A stretch of DNA of 64,000 nucleotides from Archilochus colubris (Eukaryota; Chordata; Aves; Apodiformes; Trochilidae): contig CM041097.1 of the NCBI GenBank assembly GCA_023079485.1, positions 18,087,158-18,151,157 on the forward strand, read 5' to 3'. Every line of letters starts with the position of its first letter. The stretch's first letter is position 1. Below, piece by piece: positions 45,561 through 56,420 of this stretch. A program made the translations under genes and the position numbers. Below the pieces are notes generated by a model. That model was not told the origin of the DNA and made no database searches. It saw only the letters and a program-made list of their open reading frames with translations.

Positions 45561-48500
45561 TATTTTGCAATACCTCCCACACCAGTTTTTATGACTATTT
45601 AGAATGCAAATTTAAAAAACAGCATTTTCTTACCAAATATAGAACTTTCCCAAGATTATGACTGCTCCTGACTGCACTGCCCTAATGAGATGCAGCAACA
45701 AAAGCCCTTTTTGCTTCCCCTGCTCCAGCATCACTGCTGCTCCTGGATGGAATGGTGGTGGCATGTCACCTCCAGCCCTTCCCACTCTCCTGCTCTGGAG
45801 CAGGGCTGGCATCACCTGCACTGTGCTCCCACTGCTCTGTCCCCTGCACTGCTCCTGCTTCTGTCTCCTGAGCATCCAATTAATCACCCCAATGGATGAA
45901 AACAGCTCTCAAGCAGCACAATCTCCAACACTTGGAACTGCTTCTCTGACCCACTACTTTTTAAAATGATTTACTTTCTGTGGGCAATCCTCTGTTCCTC
46001 TTTTGAGACCTGTAGTGGAGAGCCCAGCTGCTGCTTGCTGGGTTTCAAGGATTTTTAACTGGGTTTTAGCAGACAAGTTCAGTGTAGCAGACTAACACAG
46101 CTATACTGCTTGCTACCTTAGTTGTCAGGGCTCTGTAAATCTCTGCAGGTGACCTAAAAGAAAATCTAAATGATGATGAAAAATCTATCTAGGCTCTTGG
46201 CTTTTTAATGTCCAATGCTTTACATGGAAATCAGTATCATCAGCTACTTTTCTAGGAATCTCTTCCAAAGAACTAGCCAAAAATGCATACTTACTACCTA
46301 AATACTTAATATATTCTGGTAAACAACCATAATGTGTTATGTGAAATGCAGCATTTCATGTTTAGAATTCACTGTTGTCAAAAACCACACTTCCAAGTGT
46401 TCCCATGGATTTTGACTGCTATATTTTGGGATTTAAGAGTATAATGTGGGTGGCCTCTGATCAATAATCCCACCAACAGTCTTACCTAATCCTTCTCTTT
46501 TTCCTCCCCCTTTTCTGTCTCCCTGTAAGATACCTGAACAATCAAAAAAATGGGGCAGAATGAGCCAGCAGATCTCCCAGCATCACTGACAACTAGATTT
46601 TCACACTCTAGTAAGAATCTTATAAAATATACCATGGATTTTTGCTGGAACATCCCCAATACCCTCATGCTGTGGAACAGCACTGTGTTAATTCAAACCA
46701 TGTCACACATGTAGCAGTGCTGCTGCAATATGGGAAATGGTATACAAAAATATTAAGCATTTTAGTACCTCCTGTGGCATTTTTTTATTCTAGTTCTCTG
46801 TTTATTTCCTTTGGGTGACATAGCATCAGGTTACTGTTTCTATCATACCATGTATCTTTCTCATACTACATGCTTACTGAAGTCATCAAAACCTAAGATT
46901 TATCTGCAGGTACTTGTAAAACTCCAGTATTATACCAACATTTTATGCAGTGCATCTGGAACTCCTGATTTCTCAGATGTCTTTAATTTTCTGCAGTCAC
47001 ATAGGTAAGATGAAAAGCAGAACCTGACCACCAAACCTCTGGCATCGCAGTAAGAGATACGGATTTTTCATTTAGTATTTTGCTGGAAAACCTTATAAAA
47101 TGTCTGTTTACTTGCTCCCTAATCTCTTTCGTGATACTGAGTCTCAGACCCTACTCTGCCATATTTTGTGCCAGATATTTATGTACTAGAGAGGACAGTT
47201 CTGTGGCAAGAGTCACCTGGTTCTCTCAAAGGCTGTGGCATTCTCATACCTGCAGGCACAGGAGCAGAGTTCTTGGGATGAGGTTCCTTGGGGGAAAGAC
47301 CCTTGAACATCCTGCCTGATCCCTGTGCAAAGACACCACGATGCTGACTTGCTCTGAGAGGTTTGTTTTTTTGCAGCAGAGGGAATGATAAAAAGAGTTG
47401 GGTTACTGACTTCACGTGGCTCTAGTGTGAACACAGGAAAATGCTGGGGCACATTCCCAGCTGGTGTCAGTCCCACAGCCTCCAGTGCCAGCTGAAGAAT
47501 TGCAAACTTGAGCATATTCAGAGCACACGCTGGTCCTCCAGAGGTGACAGATTTGCTGCTGAGTCCCAGCTGCTCCCACTTGCCTGGATTTCATGGACCA
47601 GATCCTCAGCTTGTGTCAAATCCCAGCAGACTGGGCTAACCCATGGCTATGCCAGCTCACCCAGCCCAGCAGCTTCACTCCCTGGAAGTTGCTGTGTGAG
47701 TGCAAAAGCTGCAGGGATGCTGTGTGAAAAACAGGCAACAAATATTCTGGTCTTGGAAGTGTCTGGAGTAAGTTGCAATGTGTGGCTGGCTGGCTGGAGG
47801 AGGCTGTGGAGCCTGCACAGTGCTTGGGCTGACTGGGATTTATGTTTGCTTCCAGGGCCATTTTCCATCCCCCATGTAGACTCAGACACTGTACTACACT
47901 GTCATAAGAAATTAAAATTCCTGCACTTTTTCTAGAAATAGCAGCCATGCTGAGAGAAGAAGCACAGGAGGTATCATTTGTTTTATGCTCACAAGAACCC
48001 TTTACAGATAGATATATTTTCTTAGCATTTCGTATTAGCGTGGATTAAAATATTCCATTTAGGCAAAATGTTATTTTAGTTAATTTCCTACAGACTCTTT
48101 TCAGCCCATTTCTAAGTGAATGGTGAATAAGTCTTCAGTTGAACACAGCACTTTCAGATCCTGCTGCTTAGAATAGCTCCTGGCTTCTCAAGTATTAATT
48201 GTATCTGGCTATGTTTAGATGTCATTAAAATATGCAGCAAGTGATCTACGGGGATTCATATTTCTACAGAAAATCCAGCCTGCACCTTCATTTCCCTCTG
48301 CAGGAATCCAGGATGGGTTTTTCCTGCTGTGCCTGTTGCAAACATCTGCCACTTCTCAAGGCTGGAAAGAGTCCTGGCAACCCAAATTTTAACATTGTAG
48401 CTGCACACTGTTGAGAGAGAATATTGCTATTTTATTCATAAAGTGTTTCAAGAGAGGAAAGGGGAGGGAGAAGAGGCGAGGAAGTTAGCCAAAAGTGCTT

Positions 48501-48612
48501 TGACTTGCTTTCTGTTTTAAAGTATCTCAGTCAGGGGTGTGCCAAGAAAAACAAAGTCCAGAGCAGTGAGCAGCGGGGAGATCCTGTTACAGCAGCCCAG
48601 AACCTCTGGAGA
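45561..48612. other. Noncoding DNA with a GC-rich, multi-frame-open part
   Basis: An octamer ATGCAAAT lies at 45,604-45,611. 45,660-45,970 is GC-rich and open on both strands. 47,180-47,950 is the longest gene-like patch: a 164-codon plus frame (47,441-47,935) overlaps minus frames of 100 and 110 codons. No domain, signal peptide or splice consensus stands out, and openness on both strands argues for composition rather than coding. 48,452-48,485 is a purine-rich GGA-type tract. Confidence 0.45.
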
Positions 48613-48657
48613 GGGGATGCCTGGGGCAGGGAAAGGGGGAAAAGGGGAGAAATGGGG
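48613..48657 (+). other. G-run cluster, potential G-quadruplex
   Basis: Six runs of three or more G within 45 bases (48,613-48,616; 48,623-48,626; 48,629-48,631; 48,635-48,639; 48,644-48,647; 48,654-48,657) with loops of two to six bases satisfy the usual G3+N1-7 rule. The strand is purine-rich overall. It may form a quadruplex or simply reflect a GGGA-rich tract. Confidence 0.65.
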
Positions 48658-51189
48658 ACCCAGTGCCCCTCTGCCCCAGCAGCTGCCTCCCTGGGTGGGT
48701 TCCCAGGGACCCCATTCTGCAGCTTTCCTGCTGGGATGGGATGGAAATGGGACAAGCAGAAATCTGGCCCTAGCTGGAGGAGAGCTTTGAGAAATGGGGA
48801 AAGGCAGAGAGCTTATTATCACTGGAATTAAAAGGAAAAATAGGAAAAGTGAACATGGGCACGGGACTATAAACTGCTACACAGCCAGTGTGGCCAGCAC
48901 TGGGTTTTTAGAGCTTTACCAATGATCTTAAAATAAGAGAAGCAAAACCAAACCCACTCCTTCCCCAGAATTTATATGTATTTGCCTCTTCTGGGTATAC
49001 TGTTAGTCTTACTTGAGAAAACAAGGGGTTTTTTTCTGATTATATGGTAGCAAAATACTCTACCATGGTACCTACTTGTCTACCCGCTTACTTGCTTACA
49101 AGCTACTTACTTGTCCTGAAATTTTGTAGAGGGAATTGGGACAAGCCTATTGATCCCTCTGAAGATTTATCCTATTTATCACTCTTTTAAGAAGAAAACA
49201 GGGCTGGTAGTCCTTCCAGGCAGGCAAAGAGGGAACGGGAAAAATCCATGAAGTACACGCAAACCAGCACAAGGATGGAGCCTCTCACTGCCACGGGTCA
49301 ATGCCAGACTGTGTCTCTCCCTGTGTGTTTTAGAAGTACCCCAATTTTGTTGTGGGGAACCTCTCAGGGTTGCAGCAGGTGGTGCCTGAACTTTCCTGGT
49401 GGTGCAGTGACCTGCAGCAACCCTGCTGCTCCCAACCCTCCCTTCTCACAGGGGAGCTGCCAATCTCCTGGGGACAGGTTGTGAATGCCAACCATGGCAC
49501 AAGCCACTTGCAGGAGATTTGCCACCATTAAGGAGTGTGTAAAACAAGACAAATAAAGCTGTGCTGTTTCTTCAAAGAGATGTTGGCATTTTAAGGGTCT
49601 TATAACCATAACAAATTCACTCCAGTGCTTCATTCACCACCCTGGGAGAAGCAGGGATACTTCAGGCACTCAGTGGCCTTGATGGTCCTGACCAGGCTCC
49701 CCTGGGGTCCCTGCCCACCCACCCACAGAAATAAACTCAGCCCTGGGGGGTTCAACCTCTTCCTGAGCTGTTGGAGGCTGTTGTGTTGGAGGTGCTCTGC
49801 TTTTCCAGTCCTGTTCCTGAGTTCCTTGAACTTTTTGCCTTGACTGCAGACCTGGTGACCACTGCACGTCAGTGGGACATGTTGCTATTGTACCCCTGCT
49901 TTATCACTTCTATTTTTATTTTTAATGGGATGTTTTACTTACTATCACAAAACCATTTTAGTTGTATTAGGTCAAGAAGCAGCAGCTGTTACTGACTGAC
50001 TCTTCTCGGTTTTGGCACTCAGCCTGTTGTGCTGGTTGCATCCTAGTGTGGCTCTGGGCTAAGGAAGAAAAGCATCAGGGGGAAAACTGACCTGGGAAAG
50101 GTTGTATTTCACTGGGGATGAAATATTTCTGTGATCCAGTTCAAGGCTTAGACCAAGTCCTTATCAAAGTCTTACACTGACATTGCTGCTCAGGCCTGCT
50201 AAGGTAAAGATTTCTCCAGAAGGTGAAGGCTAAACTGGCCCTTCCCCACTTTGCTTCAGGAGTGTTTGAGCTCCTGACAAAAACCTGGAGCCATTCAGGT
50301 TTGCTCTGACCTGTGCCTCCAGTCCCTATGGGGCTCTTCAGCTTGCCAGAGATCATTGTGGAAGGATGAGTGATAATTTGCTCAAGGCATTTCCAGGAGG
50401 TTCCAGTCTACTGTCTGTCCCTTGGAAACTGCTAAAGTCATCCTCCTCTTCCTCTTGAACAAGGGGAACCATTATGTGGCCCTTGCCACTGGATTACAGA
50501 TGAACCACTTTGTGGATGATAAAATTACTGACAGCATTGCCAAATACTCCCAGGAGTATCTAAGCAGAACAACCCTGTCTGAACACACAAGGATCTTTAT
50601 TGTGGTTTCCCTGCCATGATGCTGTTTGATGTTGCTGCTTATTTCTGAAAACAGCCACTGCAACTTGAATGCATTTTGCAAATGGACTTCATTTACAAGT
50701 AATCCTTTAAACCTACATGCAGACAGTAGAAAGCAGTGGTTGGAGTGTAGAAATAAGATTGAATAAATTGGCTTTCTGCCCCTTTTGTCACCCCTCTGCA
50801 CCTATAGATCTCCATCTGTAATAGCATGACCAGCAGCACTCAGCCTCTTTTATAAATGGCTGTGATGTTCTGTTGAAAAGGGTTCTTAACATATGAAAGA
50901 CATTAGTACAGTTACACAGAGAGTAAAAGACACCAGTCAAATATCCAGCCTATTCCCTGATCCAGCCAGAAATACAGTAAACTGTAATTGCTCACTGCTG
51001 GCCTTCTCACATAGGACTTGCCAAAAGAAGGTACAAAACACTTCAAGAAAACCAGTCCAGAAATTTAATTTCAAACTCTAATTATCAAGGGTGAATCAAT
51101 TGTTTGGAATTACAGAAGTTAATACATTTCGGGATCAAATAAGCTAAAGATTGTTCTGAAAAAAATCTGTAATGCAAAATACAAGTTGC

Positions 51190-51204
51190 TTTTTTTTTTT
51201 TTTT
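51190..51204. repeat. Poly-T tract (T15)
   Basis: An uninterrupted T15 run with no recognisable retroposon body alongside. Confidence 0.85.
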
Positions 51205-51274
51205 GCTTTTCTATTTATGAAAGGAGCTTTCAATATCCTGAAAACCTTGTATACAGTAGTGTGAGGAAAGCTTA

Positions 51275-51308
51275 TTGTGTGTATATAGGGGTGTGTGTAT
51301 ATATATAC
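51275..51308. repeat. Alternating purine-pyrimidine tract (TG/TA)
   Basis: TGTGTGTATATA followed by GGG and then GTGTGTGTATATATATA. Such alternating tracts can adopt Z-DNA or unwind easily. It is a compound microsatellite, probably variable in length. Confidence 0.8.
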
Positions 51309-54300
51309 TATCCAAATTCTGCTATCAATTACACTGATGTAAATCTGGAACAATCCAGTGCTGTTTACATGTGCCTAAATTAGAACAGACTGTGATTTCT
51401 TAATGAGGTCTGTGCTCCCCAGTGCTGGATGCTGTTCTATGGAAGCAAAAGACTTGCTGAAATCAGCTTTTAATTTTTCCTGGTGGGATGAGTGCTTTAG
51501 GCATATCTTCTGCTCTGCAGCAATGGGTACAGTTGTAATAAATCTCTCCTTCCCAATATTTCAAATTATCACCTATGAAAGCATTTTGGTGGCTTGGATT
51601 TAATAGGATGACAAAAAAAATTGCATGTATAAAGATAATTTAGTGGTCAATCTCAGTATTTTTAATTTTGTGGTGATGTCCCTACCCATATTGGTGTTAT
51701 CCCATTTCTTAGCTAGCACTTAGCTCTTTTCCACTGTCTCACACTAGGTTTTGCTTTGAATCACTGTGGTAGATTTTAGCCCACATACTGTTCAGTTAGG
51801 TAATTCTGAAATTCAAATGATGGACAGTTGGGAAATGCATCACCTGTATTTCCAGAATCCTCACTACACAGAAGTCAGAATTGACAAGACACTTGCACAA
51901 GGAGAAAACCAAGTGTTGCTGCACCTACTGACTGCCTGAAAACTGATTTATCACTGAAAATAACACCAGTACTGCCTCTCTTTTCATTCCTTGCACTCAA
52001 CCAGTGCCAGCTGTGCTTTACTACATTCCAAGGGCACTTTTCATACCACTAAAACATAGCTGGTGACCATGCAACAAATTACAGTGTAGTAACACTAACA
52101 TTATGCAGCCATAGAGGCCAGGAAGCATAAAAGAGTATCTTATAAATAATTCACTACAACAGCTCTTGGAGGTGAGCAGAAAGGCAGTAATAAGTTTACC
52201 CTGTTCTGTTGTCAGATGGTTTCAAGTAAACTTCACTTCATTCACTCAAACCCAGAGTGAAATTTTTGGGGCTGATTCCTTTTGGGCCCTTTGCATGGGG
52301 GTAATCAATGGACTTTGACACAGCCCAACTCTTTGTGACAACAGCCAAGGGAGGCAACACCTCTCACAAATCCCAGGGATGCACAAAATATATCTGAAAA
52401 TGAAAATTCTTTTCAGAACAAGCCACATTGCAAATACTCTACTTTTCTAAGCTTGCCATGCTGGGATGGGATTTGAGAGATGTGGGTTTCCTTTCCAAGT
52501 CTACCACAGACTGCTTGTTTCACCCTGGACGAGTCTGCATATCTTGGTTTTAAAGATTTTGAAAGAAGGGTTAGGATAACTCCCTTCCTCCCCTCATGGA
52601 CCAAAAGAAACAAAAAGAAGTTTGTGCATTTTCACAGTTTGCACTTATGCAATCTGAAGAAAACCTTCAGAAAATGACAAGAGGAATGTGGCCGAGCACG
52701 TTGTGCTTAATAACCAGAGCTGAACTTTCTAACAGGTCTGTCCTGTGTAGGTCAGATACTGAGAGAAAAATAATTGACATGTGAAGGAAGTGTGAGTTGT
52801 TAGAACATACAGAACTCTACAGAAAAGCACACAGGACCATTTAATGGAGCTTTAAAAGTGAAGTTTCAGAAGACTTTGATTTAAGCCTTAACCTGCACTG
52901 ACTTTTTAAATACCAAGTTCACTGCAGATAAATGACAGTGGTTTCAAAACTAACAATGCAAATTCACTCTTCAGTATGCTCAGCTTTCTGGCCCCTTTCT
53001 GAAAGAAAACATCATGCTAATTTAAAGAAAGCAGCTGGTTTGCATTTATAAAATTTGCATTATCTTTTCTTGGAACGGGGTCATCAACCTTAGGTTAGGA
53101 AATCTGGAAATACTTCACTGAGTATTTCTGAGCTGATTTTTGTCAGTATCTTTTCTCACTTTGACTTCAGGAGTAAGACTGACCATGTGGCCACAATTTA
53201 TCTTTGATTTCCACTGGCAGAGGTGAATACTGCCAGCAGGACATTACCTGCAAAGCTTCAGGACATGGTTCTCAAACAGAGCAAGCATCCTGCATCAAAG
53301 TCTTGGGGTGTATGTACTGCAAGAGGCAAACCCTGCCTGCTGGATGATTCTCTGCTGGCACAAGTAACTAACTGGACTTAGAAAAAGCATCTCAGCAAGG
53401 TCTCTGTGCTCCAAGTCCCAAGAGAGACAGCTGCAGTGATTATCATCAATAATGCTGAGAAACTTCAGAGCTGTCAGCTTAGATTTGGGCCATAAACTGG
53501 CTGTGCACATGGGTATCTTAAAATGAGAGGAAGCCCTGATTTGTGGCTACACCACCAAGACTTCAGAGATTAAAAACTTGAAGTACTCAGAATTTCTCAA
53601 CATCTCAAAATGTTGAAAACCCAAAATCACTTGCATGAAATTTGCATGTTTCAATGTTAATAAATTAATAACAGATTATAAGGCATATGGGGCTCTATGT
53701 TTAGCCAGCAGGAGGATGCAGTAGTACAAGGGTGGTTGGTAAGAGCAGCTCATGAAAGGTAAGACTAAAATACAGCATTCTTACTGTTCTCAAGCATCCA
53801 CCTGGCAGAGTAACCCTACTCACTGTTACATCCAGCCATATACCTGGTGTAAGTTGCTATTACAGCTGGGATCTCCTTTTATTTAGCACTAACAAACAAG
53901 TGTTGCACGAGTCAGGTAGTGCAAAGCAGAGTTCAATCCCAGCCCAAGAGATGATGGCCTGGCCACTTCCAGAGCAGTTGGCTAAAAGCCATAACTTTTA
54001 TTTCTGAAAGCTTTCTGGCTGTGTCTTGATTGAGGCAAATGGAATGTTCTCACAGCAACAAACTCCCTCAAATATTTCAGCACAATTGGATTACAATTAT
54101 TTTGGAGTGCTTAGCCCTGGAGACACTGTTGTATCCATAACAAAGTTGAGTGCAATAAGATCCCAGTATAGGAAGGACTTTTTCTCAAAAACGTGGCATG
54201 ATGATATGTATTTTAAAAACTCCTAAGGGTAAGGTATTTCAAGTCTGCAGATGTGTGCATCTATTTGGGGAAAGCATTAAATCATAAGAAAAACATTGTT

Positions 54301-54910
54301 CTGAAAATTGTGTTCAAGATGGATATACACACATGTATTTTTTCTACACGTATATATATTTAAAAGTTAATGTAATTGTCAACAGCTGGCTTATCTAAGT
54401 CATTCAAGTGTTGGAGTGACTCTGCAGCTTGTTAGGAACCAGGTTGATCTTTAATACACACCAGAAGTTGCCTCATATTGGGATCTTCCATGATGAAAGC
54501 TCATTGCTGTGCAGGTGGTGTTTCCAGGGAGCATTTTGGGTGCACAGTATTTTTGTACTCTCCAAACCTCCACTTCTCAAGAGTGCAACATCTGATGGCT
54601 TTGCTTAAGGGCAATGTAAATTATCTTCATTTAATGCTTGTTGGCAAGGGAGAGTTGGAATAATTTTGCCATACAACTGTCTGCATTAATTTTCTTTACT
54701 GACATACAGTCTTTGGTGGCTTAATAATTCAGTATTTCCATGTTTTAATTAAGTATTACCCTAATTTACAGCATGTAATGATAGTAACAGAGAAACCTGG
54801 GAATACTGTGGTGCTATATCCCTCTGCCCCCAGTTACTTGTTGTTGGGTCTCCCTGTCAGAGGTGCAGCTATAAAAAATTGTGGGTTTTTTGGTCAGTGC
54901 AGTTCTGAAG

Positions 54911-55030
54911 TTCTACACCTGAGGATCCCCAAACCCGACACTGAAATGTTCCACACCTGAGGATCCCCAAACCCCACACTGAAATGTTCCACACCTGAGG
55001 ATCCCCAAACCCCACACTGAACTGTTCCAC
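54911..55030. repeat. 38-bp minisatellite, three copies plus a partial
   Basis: Units start at 54,911, 54,949 and 54,987 with TTC(T/C)ACACCTGAGG, carry a GGATCCCCAAACCC core and end ACTGAAATG. The period is exactly 38 bp and a fourth copy is truncated after TTCCAC at 55,025-55,030. Only three or four substitutions separate the copies, so expansion is fairly recent. The period is not divisible by three, so coding repetition is not involved. Confidence 0.95.
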
Positions 55031-55289
55031 TGACAACATCCTGAAATGCTCTAAAATCTTTCTGTGTGTTCAATCAGCCACCTGCCTGGTGCCTCTCAAG
55101 GTGTAAGGACCTCAGAGAAATAGAAATGTCAGTGTGATTTCCACGGATCAGGGTGCTCTTGTGAACCAATTTTTTTACTGGATGTTGTTGCTGAGAGCAA
55201 CCAATTGCTCAGAGAACTCTGCTGCTGTGGTTTACAATCTTCTGTAATATCATATTGCTTTTTCATGCCTCAGCTTTGTTCCTAACCCT
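55031..55289. other. Noncoding DNA
   Basis: No feature recognised. Confidence 0.5.
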
Positions 55290-55440
55290 TTTTGGTAATG
55301 GCAGCTTACTTTAATAATAATCGTGATGTAAAAAGGAGAAGGAATAATTAAAACAGACTGTGAATGTTCTGGATCATTAGCAAAACTATTCATGGCATTA
55401 GCCTGGCAGATTTGTAAGAAAATCTCCTGGTGTTATTCAT
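55290..55440. promoter_or_regulatory. AT-rich candidate conserved noncoding element
   Basis: Complex AT-rich block: TTACTTTAATAATAATCGTG near 55,307, GGAATAATTAAAAC near 55,341 (AATAATTAAA core), GGATCATTAGC near 55,370, and GTTATTCATTCAC near 55,432. No repeats and no notable open frame. Enhancer-like by inspection only. Confidence 0.27.
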
Positions 55441-56160
55441 TCACTACAACACTGCTGAGAGCAAAGGGATGGAGAGAGTGAGTGCAGGTTGAGGGGAATA
55501 TCAGATAGTGCAGGGACACAAGGTTTGACTGACTTCAGCTGAAAATTATTTCAGTTCCTGCTTGCTGAAAGTCAGAGGGTTTGCATTTTCCAGTCCAGTG
55601 CACATTCTGTAAATGAGAAATATTGCTGTTCATACAGGACTTGAAGGAATTCCTTACACTTGTGGGCAGGACTTGATACATGGATTTGCTCATGGATCTC
55701 CTCACTTCTTCCCTTGATGCAAGTCAGTTATTCTTCCAAGTATTTCAAGGAAAAGATCAATTCCTGTGTTTAGTTAGAACCTTGGTACACTTGCTGGGTG
55801 ACTGGGACTTTTCACAGGCTGGGCTATTGCTCAGCATTGTGAACAAATCCTCTGTCATTGAATCATGTCAAGATATCTATTTTCAATCTAATTAAAGTCT
55901 GTGGGGGCAATCAGAGTCAGGAACTGCTTGACACCAGTAAGAAACTGTGGCCTAGCTTGTCATCAAGTACTGTGCTTTTTAAAAATTCATTCATTATAGA
56001 TGTAGGTTTTTTTAAAAACCCTATTTTCTATATAAATCATGACTACTTTAATTCTATAAAGCTCTACTGTTTGTGTATCCATACATTTAAGCATAAAGAC
56101 ATCCATCTTTTACTCTGGGATTGTTTCTATTCCACTACAGAATTCTCCAAGACACTTCTT
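55441..56160. other. Noncoding DNA
   Basis: Short open frames at 55,680-55,895 and 55,858-56,166 (102 codons) lack domain or splice support. A small inverted repeat GGTTTTT..AAAAACC lies near 56,005-56,020. Nothing else recognised. Confidence 0.45.
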
Positions 56161-56420
56161 CCATAAAGCACAAATTGCATATTTAATTATAGAGGCTCCA
56201 ACAAGACATCTGCTAATTACAAACACAACATAATCCTTCTCATTTTGCATTAGTTTTATATTGTCCTAGGTCTCTTAAAGCTCAGAGCTCCACTAGCAGC
56301 AAACTTTCCCAATTAATAGAAAGTCATCACCAAATCCTTACAACTAAACAATATCTGATGTTGTGAACATTTGTGCCAATCAACATCATGTTCTGTAACA
56401 CTTCATGCAGGGATTTACAC
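56161..56420. promoter_or_regulatory. AT-rich candidate conserved noncoding element
   Basis: About 260 bp of complex sequence with TAATTA at 56,184-56,189 (in ATTTAATTATAG) and at 56,214-56,219 (in TGCTAATTACAAAC), plus CATTTTGCATTAG near 56,240, CCCAATTAATAG near 56,308 and AAACAATATCTG near 56,346. The two TAATTA cores are 30 bases apart. No repeats. Looks like a homeodomain-rich element; conservation not tested. Confidence 0.3.

Larger units (their letters stand above)
48658..54910. other. Single-copy noncoding DNA
   Basis: No gene recognised. Contents: CTTACTTG-type short repeats near 49,070-49,110, (CCCA)3 near 49,717, a T15 run at 51,190-51,204, alternating purine-pyrimidine runs at 51,275-51,308, and octamers at 53,053-53,060 and 53,640-53,647 (minus orientation). 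A 66-codon frame at 50,422-50,619 is mildly protein-like (hydrophobic start, then LQMNHFVDDKITDSIAKYSQ) but unsupported by splice sites or any family I recognise. Confidence 0.5.

Noticed and set aside
50422..50619. Protein-like 66-codon frame
   Set aside because: Mildly protein-like composition only; no family match that I recognise and no splice signals.
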